The position numbers and the translations under genes were made by a program. From Actinomycetes bacterium (lineage in GTDB: Bacteria; Planctomycetota; Phycisphaerae; JAACET01): DNA of 14,128 bases. Shown piece after piece: positions 1-6,306 of the stretch. Below the pieces are notes generated by a model, which was given only the letters and a program-made list of their open reading frames with translations, searched no databases and was not told where the DNA came from. The DNA lies in contig DAOVKO010000028.1 in the NCBI GenBank assembly GCA_030631725.1, positions 1 to 14,128 on the forward strand, in the 5' to 3' direction. Within the stretch, counting starts at the first letter, position 1; the number at the start of each line of letters is the position of its first letter.

Positions 1-515
1 AATCCACGGCAGCCATCGGAGACCACCACTACCCTAAAAGCTTCTTTCAGAGCGGCCAGCACGGTTTCCTTCACGCAGTAGTTGGTGGCCAGACCAGCCA
101 CGAACAGCCGTTCGATCTGTTGGCCCCGCAGACTCTGGGCCAAATCACCCACATCAAAAACGCTGTAGGCCTCCCGGTCCTTTTTGGTCCCTTTGCTTAC
201 CACCGTTGCGTGCAGCGGCACCTGCAGTTGCGGATGAAAAGCCGCGCCGTCCGAACCCGCCAGACAATGTTTGGGCCAGGAACCATCCACAAACTTTGGC
301 TCGTTGCTGAAGCTCATGTGCCCTGGCGGATGCCAATCTCGGCTAAAAACTACCGTGGTGAATAATTCCTGCAAACGGTTGATAACCGGCACGACTTCGT
401 CGCCATCGGGAACGGCAAGAGCTCCGCCGGGACAAAAGTCCTTTTGAACGTCCATCACAATCAGGGCGTCACGGGCGGTCATCTCCCCTATCTCTGAGCT
501 CTTCTTTTTAGCCAT
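1..515 (-). CDS. pncA: Nicotinamidase, 3' end cut by window edge
   Basis: Hydrolyses nicotinamide to nicotinate and ammonia in the cytoplasmic NAD salvage pathway. Reading from ATG at 515, about 171 residues are visible with no stop before the edge, so the C-terminus (a few dozen residues in this family) is missing. The isochorismatase-fold catalytic triad is present: Asp22 in MDVQKDFC, Lys108 in VVSKGT and Cys147 in ATNYCV. The metal site is also present, with D60-W-H62-x3-H66 (DWHPPGH) and His83 in WPKHC, spaced as in the E. coli type rather than the mycobacterial one. A GGAG sits 6 nt before the ATG. The gene follows the bacillithiol operon on the same strand but is separated by about 420 bp and has its own promoter, so it is probably independent. 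Identification is by motif; confusion with another cysteine hydrolase is unlikely because of the metal-binding signature. Confidence 0.93.
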   Translation of the reverse strand, partial: MAKKKSSEIGEMTARDALIVMDVQKDFCPGGALAVPDGDEVVPVINRLQELFTTVVFSRDWHPPGHMSFSNEPKFVDGSWPKHCLAGSDGAAFHPQLQVPLHATVVSKGTKKDREAYSVFDVGDLAQSLRGQQIERLFVAGLATNYCVKETVLAALKEAFRVVVVSDGCRG

Positions 516-548
516 TACTCGCTCCGTATAATGCTTCTAATCATATTC

Positions 549-577
549 AAAATATCATCGCCTCAGCCCCCTGTCAA
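549..577 (-). promoter_or_regulatory. Sigma70-like promoter of pncA
   Basis: On the minus strand, a perfect TTGACA (572-577) is followed after exactly 17 nt by TATTTT (549-554; 4 of 6 matches to TATAAT). Transcription would start near 542, giving a leader of about 27 nt with a GGAG ribosome binding site before the ATG at 515. It shows that pncA need not be read through from the upstream bsh operon. Confidence 0.5.
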
Positions 578-602
578 AGCATCAATGCCGCCCTGCTGCA
601 TT

Positions 603-626
603 AGGTTTCCGAAGGACATTTCGTGT
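603..626. repeat. Dispersed repeat block A, copy 1
   Basis: A 24-nt block, beginning AGGTTTCCGAAGGACA, recurs inverted at 6154-6177 with one mismatch in 24 by eye. It contains a small hairpin (CGAAG / CTTCG type with a 4-nt loop in the other copy). It lies in the pncA-bshA intergenic region next to the GC-rich hairpins. No coding function is seen. Confidence 0.6.
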
Positions 627-653
627 CGCCGAATCAGGATGCCAGGTCCTTTG

Positions 654-682
654 TTTAGCCCCCAGGTTCATCCTGGGGGTTT
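654..682 (+). repeat. GC-rich hairpin repeat R1 (CAGG variant)
   Basis: TTTAG is followed by an 8-bp perfect stem, CCCCCAGG (659-666) with CCTGGGGG (672-679), around a 5-nt loop, then TTTCTTTA. It is a variant of the TTTAGCCCCCGG...CCGGGGGTTT family seen at 691, 5960 and 12939, and is closely matched by the stem at 6040-6061. The pyrimidine-rich tail lies on the plus strand, opposite to the transcription of both neighbouring genes, so it is not an obvious terminator for them. Confidence 0.65.
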
Positions 683-690
683 CTTTAGTA

Positions 691-753
691 TTTAGCCCCC
701 GGTTTCCGACCACAGGTCCCTACGGGAAGGACGCTACGCGTTACCGGGGGTTT
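691..753 (+). repeat. GC-rich hairpin repeat R2 with long apical insert
   Basis: The frame TTTAGCCCCCGGTTT ... ACCGGGGGTTT closes an 8-bp stem (696-703 with 743-750). Between the arms lies a 39-nt apical segment that can itself fold (TCCC / GGGA around 718-727). The arms match R3 and R4 exactly while the apical segment differs completely. Confidence 0.65.
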
Positions 754-755
754 AT

Positions 756-772
756 CCCGGCTCCGCGCCGGG
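756..772 (+). repeat. Short hairpin after R2
   Basis: A perfect 6-bp stem, CCCGGC (756-761) with GCCGGG (767-772), has a 5-nt loop and is followed by TCTCTTTTCTT on the plus strand. It resembles an intrinsic terminator pointing toward the 3' end of bshA, but no plus-strand gene precedes it. From 778 the word TTTTCTTACTCTGTGCCT begins, which recurs at 12968-12985 with one difference. Confidence 0.45.
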
Positions 773-898
773 GTCTCTTTTCTTACTCTGTGCCTCTGTG
801 GGGTTTCCCTCCTTCGTGGTAAATCCTCTGCATTTCTTTCTGTATTTATCCTCCTTAGGCCTCAAGCCTTTCTTTGTGCCTTTCTTTACACCGTGATT

Positions 899-917
899 TC
901 CACAGAACTCTAATGCA
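899..917. repeat. Dispersed repeat block B, copy 1
   Basis: This 19-nt block (TCCACAGAACTCT, one variable base, then ATGCA) recurs inverted at 5931-5949 with a single mismatch. Just before it, CACCGTGATTTCC (889-901) resembles CACCGCGATTTCC at 6139. The rest of the 516-933 gap holds only the pncA promoter, the hairpins and pyrimidine-rich sequence; no gene is seen in it. Confidence 0.6.
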
Positions 918-933
918 CTCATGCCGCCTTGCC

Positions 934-2058
934 CTAGCCGGATAACAGCCGTTCATAAAGCTTCAGATATTTCGGCACAATCAAGGATTGCTCAAAAAGC
1001 TGTTGAGCACGAGCTCTGCCGGCCTGCCCCATCTTGGCCGCCAATTCCTCATTCTCAAGGATCTCCAGCACGTGCTTGCTCATCGATTCGATATCACCGA
1101 CCTCGTCCAGAAACCCGCTCTGTCCCGCTGCCACCACCTCGCTGAGCCCCCCTACGTTCGTGGTAACCGTCGGCACTGCGCAGCTCATGGCCTCCAGCGT
1201 TACCAGCGAAAAGCTCTCAAGCTCCGATGTCAGCAGTAAGACGTCCGCCAGCGGTAAAAGATCTTCTATGGCTTCCTGTTGACCCAGAATCCAGGTTGCA
1301 TCCATCACCCCCATCCGGTCCGCTTCGCTCTTGACCAGGGAAAGTTCCGGCCCTGAGCCTATCAGAAGCAGCTTGGTCGGCAGCTCCTGCCTGACCCGGG
1401 CAAAGACCTTTACGACATCCGAGCAGCGCTTTATCGAGCGGAAGTTCGATATGTGCATTACGATCTTTTCACCCGGCTGGGCAAAATGCTTGCGTCTGGC
1501 TTGGTTGGCCTTCTGTGCCGGCTTGAGCTTGCTGGTGTCCACGAAATTCGGAATCACCTCGATGGGTATATCAAGGTTGAACTCCGCCAGTGTCCGCTGG
1601 CGAAGGTACTGGCTCACTGCCGTAACCGCATCGCTGCCAGCTATGGCAAAGCGGGTAATCTCCCGCAGCGAAGGGTCGGCGCCTACCAGAGTAATGTCCG
1701 TGCCGTGCAGCGTCGTAACCGTCCTGATCTTGCCGCTGAGCATTTCCTGAGCCAACCGGGCGCAGATCGAATAGGGCACCGCATAGTGCACATGCAGCAG
1801 GTCCAGCCTTTCCCGCACGGCTACCTCCGCCATCTTTGCCGCCAGGCTGATCGTAGCCGGACGGTGCTGAAAAACCGGATAATCGATTACCGGGACTTCA
1901 TGGAAATAAACATTGTCGTGATAAACACCCAGCCTGAAAGGCATGGCGTAGGCGATAAAGTGCACCGTATGGCCCCGATCCGCCAGAGCCACGCCCAGTT
2001 CCGTAGCCACTACCCCCGAACCGCCATAGGTCGGATAGCATGTTATGCCGATGCGCAC
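934..2058 (-). CDS. bshA: BshA: N-acetyl-alpha-D-glucosaminyl L-malate synthase
   Basis: First step of bacillithiol synthesis: a cytoplasmic family GT4 glycosyltransferase that joins GlcNAc from UDP-GlcNAc to L-malate. The 374-residue length is normal for BshA. Visible features are the N-terminal ITCYPTYGGSGVVATELG loop (residues 5-22), HVHYAVPYS (89-97), TLHGTDITLVG (116-126), and the GT4 E-x7-E motif Glu281/Glu289 in SELESFSLVTLEAMS. The HGTDIT and HYAVPYS segments are typical of BshA rather than of general GT4 enzymes. The start codon is GTG; GGAG lies 8 nt upstream inside the end of bshB, and the gap to the bshB stop is only 4 nt. It is the last gene of the operon. No clear U-rich terminator follows on this strand. 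Confidence 0.93.
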   Translation of the reverse strand: MRIGITCYPTYGGSGVVATELGVALADRGHTVHFIAYAMPFRLGVYHDNVYFHEVPVIDYPVFQHRPATISLAAKMAEVAVRERLDLLHVHYAVPYSICARLAQEMLSGKIRTVTTLHGTDITLVGADPSLREITRFAIAGSDAVTAVSQYLRQRTLAEFNLDIPIEVIPNFVDTSKLKPAQKANQARRKHFAQPGEKIVMHISNFRSIKRCSDVVKVFARVRQELPTKLLLIGSGPELSLVKSEADRMGVMDATWILGQQEAIEDLLPLADVLLLTSELESFSLVTLEAMSCAVPTVTTNVGGLSEVVAAGQSGFLDEVGDIESMSKHVLEILENEELAAKMGQAGRARAQQLFEQSLIVPKYLKLYERLLSG

Positions 2059-2062
2059 GCTT

Positions 2063-2791
2063 TCAACTCCATAAGTCCACGGGATCCGATATCTCCGCTG
2101 GTTGGTGCATAAAGTATGGCTCGCCGTAGATTCTGCCGATTAGTCCCCCGAAATAGCGGGCCTTCGCTTCCCAAAAGCCCATAAACTCCTTCGACGATAT
2201 AAAGGTCGCCGGCCCTTTGCTCCCCGTTTGATAAAACTGCGTTGAAAAAGCCATTACCGCCCGCCGCTTGGTCTCGAAGTCCTCCGAGATGTCCACCACG
2301 AAGGAAACCTCCTTGACAAAATGTTCCGGGTAGTAGCACAAGCGTTTGATCTGATGACGCTCTTGGGCGGTTTGGTACTTTACCCGCCCCGCCAGCCAGG
2401 CTGCATCGGACACCAATTGCCCCCCGCGATAATGATCCGGATGCCGATCCACTTCCAGACCTGCCAGCACCACCTTGGGCCGATACTTGCGAATAACCTC
2501 GACCACCTTTCGCTTGGCCTGCGGATCCTCCGCCGACAGTTCACCGTCGGCAAGGGCCAGATTCTCCCGCACCGTCAAGCCCAGAATCTCCGTCGCCTTG
2601 GCCGCCTCCGCTTCTCGCTCGCCTGTCGAACCCCGGCTGGCCATCTGCCCCGCCGTCAGATCCACGATGCCTACCTTATGCCCCAGCCGCACCATCTTGG
2701 CGATCAGCCCGCCGGCGTTCAGCTCGGCATCATCCGGATGGGCCGCGAACGCTAAAAGGTCCATCTCTTCGGTTCCGCTGCCTTGACTCAT
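2063..2791 (-). CDS. bshB1: BshB: GlcNAc-malate deacetylase (LmbE/PIG-L family)
   Basis: Second step of bacillithiol synthesis: removes acetate from GlcNAc-malate to give GlcN-malate, using a divalent metal (zinc in the family). The 242-residue protein has the LmbE signature AHPDD (His18 and Asp21 as metal ligands, Asp20 as general base) and the second motif RHPDH (His117 and His120). Its ATG overlaps the bshC stop as ATGA, indicating translational coupling. A second in-frame Met at residue 10, just before DLLAF, is where many relatives begin, so the first nine residues (MSQGSGTEE) may be an extension or untranslated; the overlap favours the first Met. BshB1 rather than a mycothiol-conjugate amidase type is inferred from the adjacent bshA and bshC. 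Confidence 0.92.
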   Translation of the reverse strand: MSQGSGTEEMDLLAFAAHPDDAELNAGGLIAKMVRLGHKVGIVDLTAGQMASRGSTGEREAEAAKATEILGLTVRENLALADGELSAEDPQAKRKVVEVIRKYRPKVVLAGLEVDRHPDHYRGGQLVSDAAWLAGRVKYQTAQERHQIKRLCYYPEHFVKEVSFVVDISEDFETKRRAVMAFSTQFYQTGSKGPATFISSKEFMGFWEAKARYFGGLIGRIYGEPYFMHQPAEISDPVDLWS

Positions 2792-4440
2792 CCTTTCTTC
2801 TCCATTGCTTTTTGTTTGCCCCCATCGGCCCCGAAGTCCAGATACATAAGCCGATGACGAAAATCAAAAACATCCACCCCCCGGATAATCTCCTCCAAAA
2901 CCCCCTGCCCATAGTACACCAGATACCCGAACAAAGAAAAGGCCCTTTCCTGAGGCTTACCCGCCGGTCGAAGGCTCATGCGTATCCGTTCATATTGCCG
3001 TCGGCTTATCTGCCGGTCTAGATTCACAAACTCCAGACCTCGTCTCAATAGCCGTTCGATATCTCGCCCGACGCGTTTGGAAATCTTGTCGGCGAACCTC
3101 TGGGCCGAGCTGTCCTGCTCCTTTATCTTTCGTGCCAATTGCTCCAGACTCCGCCCTGCCTTCTGAGCCAACTCCAGCAGAACTTCTGCTCCGGGCGCCT
3201 CGGCCTTTGGTTCGGAGACATCCTCGCTCGCCTCGCCTTCGGCGAGCAGGGCCTGCTCAGTCAGTCCGGACTTGGCCATCAGCCGGGCGATCTTCGGCTC
3301 GATCAAAGTCATTGATGCCCTGGGCCAAATCACCGGCATACTCACCCCCAATTGCTCGTACAAACCGCCCAGTTGGGCATAGTATGAAATCTCCCCCGGC
3401 CCAGCCACGTAAGCCACCGTCCCCAGCAAACAATCTTGCACCACTGGCCGAAGTCCAACCGAACAGCTGAAGCGCTCCGGATGCTCCCCGCCCAGATCAC
3501 TCAGATCCTTCAGCGTATAACTCTCAGATGTTCCTACGGTGATCTTACCTTCTCCAGCCACTATGCCTTGCCGCCGCCCCTTCTCGACCAGATAGACCAT
3601 TCCCCGCCCCTGGCTCTCGATCTGCGGCTCATACCCCTGTTCGCTGAGTTTGGCCGTGCTCTTGGCGAATGTCTCCTGCAGCTGGGCCAGGCTGGCAATT
3701 ATCCGCCTGAAGATTTGACCAGCCCGGCTGTACACAACATACGGTTCAAGCAGCACCAGCCCCTGTTCTGCAAACAGCCAAGCATAAATCCGCCCAAACC
3801 ATTGGCCCCAGGGCTCAGAAGACCGCGGCTCATAAACCGCCTGCCACTGGGAACGAAACTCGCTCTGGGGCATCAGCTCCGCCAATTGCTCGAAGGCCTC
3901 CATCGCCGCCTCTTCCACCCGCAGATTGCAGATTTGTTGTTTCTCGCCCAGATCAGCCCGGATGTGCCGCAGTTGGCCCTGCCGATCCATCCACGTGCTC
4001 GCGTTGATCTGCTCTACGTTCGTATCCTCCGAGGCGATCCAGAACACCGGCACCACAGCCTTGCCCGTTGCTCCGCTAAGATACTCCGCCAATTTTATGG
4101 CCGAGATAGCCTTGTACACGCTGTACAATGGCCCCCCGGCAAAGCCCGCCTGTTGACCCGTAACCACCGCCAGTGCTTGCCCATCCCCCAGTAGCCGGGC
4201 GTTTTCCAGGGCCTTTGTTCCGGCGCCTATCTGCTGGTTGTATTCGACCAGGGCCTCGCCAAGCCCTGCCCCGACCTTCAGCTCATCGCTCAACCCCTCC
4301 ACTCGCGCCCGCAGGGCCTGCTTATCAGCCGGAAAGTATTTGTAGAACGTCCCCAGCTTCTGTGCCCCTGCCAGGTAGTCCAGGTATATCTGTCGCCGAG
4401 CGTATATCTGTCCGGCGTCTAGCAGGCTCAGCCTAGTCAT
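2788..4440 (-). CDS. bshC: BshC: bacillithiol synthase, cysteine-adding enzyme
   Basis: Final step: attaches L-cysteine to glucosaminyl-malate to give bacillithiol. Its 550 residues fit the family (about 540). Hallmarks are VVTGQQAGFAGGPLYSVYK (92-110) and VPVFWIASED (130-139), which form the Rossmann-like nucleotide-binding core. A C-terminal coiled coil covers roughly residues 400-480, and then comes the KPQERAFSLFGYLVYYG segment that matches the usual KxQER...YLxxYG ending. After WIASED the residues are TNVEQ where the versions I remember read HDxxE, a possible deviation. It begins inside the end of the methyltransferase gene (8-nt overlap, ATGACTAG) and ends in an ATGA overlap with bshB, so the three are co-expressed. 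The family is confined to bacillithiol producers, which makes the pathway call strong. Confidence 0.93.
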   Translation of the reverse strand: MTRLSLLDAGQIYARRQIYLDYLAGAQKLGTFYKYFPADKQALRARVEGLSDELKVGAGLGEALVEYNQQIGAGTKALENARLLGDGQALAVVTGQQAGFAGGPLYSVYKAISAIKLAEYLSGATGKAVVPVFWIASEDTNVEQINASTWMDRQGQLRHIRADLGEKQQICNLRVEEAAMEAFEQLAELMPQSEFRSQWQAVYEPRSSEPWGQWFGRIYAWLFAEQGLVLLEPYVVYSRAGQIFRRIIASLAQLQETFAKSTAKLSEQGYEPQIESQGRGMVYLVEKGRRQGIVAGEGKITVGTSESYTLKDLSDLGGEHPERFSCSVGLRPVVQDCLLGTVAYVAGPGEISYYAQLGGLYEQLGVSMPVIWPRASMTLIEPKIARLMAKSGLTEQALLAEGEASEDVSEPKAEAPGAEVLLELAQKAGRSLEQLARKIKEQDSSAQRFADKISKRVGRDIERLLRRGLEFVNLDRQISRRQYERIRMSLRPAGKPQERAFSLFGYLVYYGQGVLEEIIRGVDVFDFRHRLMYLDFGADGGKQKAMEKKG

Positions 4441-5200
4441 CTTTGCACCCCATGATAATCAGCCTCGGCGAATCGCTGTCCTGCTCGTGTCCCTCAAAGT
4501 CTCCCCACACCCCTTCGACCCTCAGACCGCACCGGCCGAACATCTCTTCGAGCTGCTCTCGGCTATAAAGCTTCACCGATTCACTAAAGCACCCCTGGCC
4601 GCTTTCGCTCACCATGCGAATCTGCTTTTCAACGCGCCCCTCTTCGGTAATCCGCCGACGCTGTTCGATAACCCAGTGGCCGTCGGTTACTCGGCTGTAA
4701 GGCTCGAGAGTTCGGCGCAGCTGGGGTTCGTTGATATAGTCCATCCAAAATACTCCACCCCCTCTAAGAGCACCACTAGCCTGGCGGATAACACTAAGGT
4801 TCTCCTGATCGGTGGGAAAGTATCCAAAGGAGGTAAACAAAAGAGTAGCGCAGGTGAATTGATTCTGGAACGGCAAATAGCGCATGTCAGCCCGAACCAG
4901 TAGGGCCAAGCTGTTGGTTTGGGTCAAACGACGGGCAGTCTCGGACAACAGCGCCTCGGAGCGGTCCACACCCACAGCCAACTCAGCCTGGCTGCTGAAG
5001 CGTAACAGATGCCTGCCGGCCCCGCAGGCGATGTCCAGAATTCTTGACCGAGCCTTTGACGGAGTCTGATTCATGATGAAATCCGCTTCGTCTCGAGCGG
5101 CGGCTTCGTCGCGATGAGCGTATACCCGTAAGTAGTCTCGCTGAAAAGCTGAATCGTACCACGGCCCACACCCGGCATGGGCCCCGCTGACCTTGCTCAC
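4433..5200 (-). CDS. Class I SAM methyltransferase, candidate N-methyl-bacillithiol synthase
   Basis: From GTG at 5200 the protein is 255 residues. I chose this start because the GTG overlaps the stop of the upstream gene (GTGA) and the fold begins shortly after; an open frame extends to 5272 but would overlap that gene by 76 nt. Motif I is ILDIACGAGRH (54-64), the acidic SAM-ribose residue is Asp79 in VGVDRS, and RADMRYLPF (103-111) is the usual motif after it. N-terminal WYDSAFQRDYLRVYAHRDE (14-32) resembles the W-F/Y-D...Y...HRD..EA.. start of methyltransferases encoded with bsh genes in Bacteroidetes and Chlorobi. Established knowledge: in Chlorobaculum tepidum the NmbA methyltransferase (CT1040) makes N-methyl-bacillithiol. 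Position directly before bshC supports, but does not prove, the same role here; another small-molecule substrate remains possible. Confidence 0.75.
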   Translation of the reverse strand: MSKVSGAHAGCGPWYDSAFQRDYLRVYAHRDEAAARDEADFIMNQTPSKARSRILDIACGAGRHLLRFSSQAELAVGVDRSEALLSETARRLTQTNSLALLVRADMRYLPFQNQFTCATLLFTSFGYFPTDQENLSVIRQASGALRGGGVFWMDYINEPQLRRTLEPYSRVTDGHWVIEQRRRITEEGRVEKQIRMVSESGQGCFSESVKLYSREQLEEMFGRCGLRVEGVWGDFEGHEQDSDSPRLIIMGCKDD

Positions 5201-5838
5201 TTGATTCCGTGCTCCCGTTTGTACTGCGTCCAGTTTCGTTTGAGATCCACGAACTCTTCGAAGCTGCCGCACAGCAGGAAAGGGTTTTCCCGCCGTTCCT
5301 CGCCGATGGTCGAGCTCGGCCGCACACCGTAGTCATGTCCCGGCCAGACTTCCACAGCCTCGTCCAGCTTCAGCAATTTGCCGAACAGACTCTCGTATTC
5401 CGCCCGGGCCCCAGCCCCGAAATCCGTACCGCCCACCTTGCCCACAAAAAGCGTGTCCCCGCTGATCAATTTGTCCTCGGCCAGCAGGCAAATACTGTCA
5501 GCCGTGTGCCCGGGAGTATGGATAACCTTGACCTGCAGTGAACCAACTTGAAGAACATGGCCATCATCGACGCCCAATTGGCCGCGAGCGGCGGAGCAGA
5601 CATGGGCTACGACCTGGGCCCCAGTGGCTGAGGCGATCCGCTTGCTGAGTTTACTGTGGTCGTAATGCCCGTGCGTGTTCGCTACGTACACCACCTCCAG
5701 GCCATGATCACTCACCAGCGACAGCACCTTCTTCTGATTGTACGACGGGTCCACCAGCAGAGCCTTTTTCGACTCCTCGTCACCCACCAGGTAGCCGAAG
5801 TTACGATCTCCTCCCACGGCAATTTGCTCGAATATCAT
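5197..5838 (-). CDS. Metallo-beta-lactamase-fold hydrolase, persulfide dioxygenase/glyoxalase II-like
   Basis: First gene of the bacillithiol operon, 213 residues. Metal motifs are THGHYDH (His56, His58, Asp60, His61), His111 in TPGHTADS, Asp128 in SGDTLF and His168 in WPGHDYG. The C-terminal HDYGVRPSSTIGEERRENP (168-186) and GGTDF (136-140) follow the pattern of ETHE1-type persulfide dioxygenases (HDY...ST..EER..NP; GRTDF), although the Arg of GRTDF is Gly here. Family knowledge: such enzymes oxidise thiol persulfides with one iron, while glyoxalase II cleaves thiol-ester adducts with two metals. Being in the bsh operon, its substrate is probably a bacillithiol derivative (inference). The ATG is preceded by AAGGG, 6 to 7 nt away. 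The stop overlaps the methyltransferase start. Precise reaction is undecided from sequence. Confidence 0.85.
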   Translation of the reverse strand: MIFEQIAVGGDRNFGYLVGDEESKKALLVDPSYNQKKVLSLVSDHGLEVVYVANTHGHYDHSKLSKRIASATGAQVVAHVCSAARGQLGVDDGHVLQVGSLQVKVIHTPGHTADSICLLAEDKLISGDTLFVGKVGGTDFGAGARAEYESLFGKLLKLDEAVEVWPGHDYGVRPSSTIGEERRENPFLLCGSFEEFVDLKRNWTQYKREHGIK

Positions 5839-5864
5839 TGCTATCCCTTTCCAAGGGCCATTCG

Positions 5865-5888
5865 GACACTCTGTGTCTGAGTATTCTA
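5865..5888 (-). promoter_or_regulatory. Candidate -10 box and operator dyad before the bsh operon
   Basis: On the minus strand TAGAAT (5883-5888, 5 of 6 matches to TATAAT) lies about 45 nt upstream of the first ATG, with no good -35 at normal spacing. A perfect dyad, GACAC-TCT-GTGTC (5865-5877), sits over the predicted start site, where a repressor could block transcription. This is the only dyad of this quality between the operon start and the hairpin repeat. Confidence 0.3.
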
Positions 5889-5930
5889 GTGTTTTGGCGT
5901 TGTTTTAGCTAGTCCACTGGCCAAGAAGGG

Positions 5931-5949
5931 TGCATAAGAGTTCTGTGGA
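5931..5949. repeat. Dispersed repeat block B, copy 2 (inverted)
   Basis: Reverse complement of the 19-nt block at 899-917 with one mismatch. It stands 10 nt before hairpin R3. The two copies lie beyond opposite ends of the bsh operon, one past its 3' end and one upstream of its promoter, in opposite orientation. Confidence 0.6.
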
Positions 5950-5959
5950 TCATCCTATA

Positions 5960-6025
5960 TTTAGCCCCCGGTTTTAGGGCCCCCCAATCGCGAAATATCG
6001 CGATTGGGGGGCCCACCGGGGGTTT
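5960..6025 (+). repeat. GC-rich hairpin repeat R3 with 17-bp inner palindrome
   Basis: The frame TTTAGCCCCCGGTTT ... ACCGGGGGTTT closes an outer 8-bp stem (5965-5972 with 6015-6022). Inside is a perfect 17-bp stem (5977-5993 with 5998-6014) with a 4-nt AATA loop, separated from the outer stem by a 4-nt bulge on one side only. The whole would fold as one 25-bp hairpin. It is in the divergent region between the bsh operon and the metallophosphoesterase gene, so it ends no transcript. Confidence 0.7.
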
Positions 6026-6039
6026 CTTCACTTCTAACG

Positions 6040-6061
6040 CCCCCAGGCTGCGTCCTGGGGG
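6040..6061 (+). repeat. GC-rich hairpin R3b (CAGG variant)
   Basis: Perfect 8-bp stem CCCCCAGG (6040-6047) with CCTGGGGG (6054-6061), loop of 6 nt. Both arms equal those of R1 (659-679) while the loop differs. It follows R3 directly, as R1 precedes R2, so the two stem types travel in pairs in both regions. Confidence 0.6.
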
Positions 6062-6153
6062 GCCTTCTAATGCCCCTCCCCATCGCGCTGGCCGCTTTCC
6101 GCTCTACGCTTTGCGCTTCACGTCTTCCGGGCCCTAGCACCGCGATTTCCCCA

Positions 6154-6177
6154 ACACGAAGTGTCCTTCGGAAACCT
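6154..6177. repeat. Dispersed repeat block A, copy 2 (inverted)
   Basis: Reverse complement of the block at 603-626 with one mismatch in 24. The 5839-6306 stretch otherwise holds block B copy 2, hairpins R3 and R3b, a pyrimidine-rich segment (6062-6130) and the promoter at 6199; I see no gene in it. Confidence 0.6.
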
Positions 6178-6198
6178 TTATGCCGCCGGAATAAGCGG

Positions 6199-6227
6199 TT
6201 GACTGTCCGCTATAGCCTCAGTAGCAT
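6199..6227 (+). promoter_or_regulatory. Sigma70-like promoter of metallophosphoesterase-yidC
   Basis: TTGACT (6199-6204) and TAGCAT (6222-6227) are separated by 17 nt, matching 5 of 6 and 4 of 6 consensus positions. Transcription would start near 6235, about 70 nt before the ATG at 6307, and could cover yidC as well. Confidence 0.45.
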
Positions 6228-6306
6228 AGACAGCCCGATTGCGACCGCAGGGGACTTTTCTCTGCTGGTCCGGTGTCTTCTGTACTTCTAACCCCGCGGG
6301 TATGGT

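Noticed and set aside
1..515. Isochorismatase or another cysteine hydrolase in place of nicotinamidase
   Set aside because: The DWHPPGH metal motif and WPKHC together with the Asp-Lys-Cys triad are specific to nicotinamidases.
654..772. Terminator of bshA
   Set aside because: On the minus strand the hairpins are followed by CTAAA-type sequence and not a U-tract; the pyrimidine tails lie on the opposite strand.
1453..2112. Open plus-strand frame of 219 residues inside bshA
   Set aside because: Antisense to the BshA nucleotide-sugar binding motifs and runs across the bshB-bshA junction; no domain seen.
3436..4194. Open plus-strand frame of 252 residues inside bshC
   Set aside because: Antisense to well conserved BshC motifs; Pro/Leu/His-rich composition typical of shadow frames.
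5201..5272. Longer start for the methyltransferase at 5272
   Set aside because: It would overlap the upstream hydrolase by 76 nt and adds a basic segment with no similarity to the fold. The GTG at 5200 gives a GTGA overlap like the other junctions of the operon.
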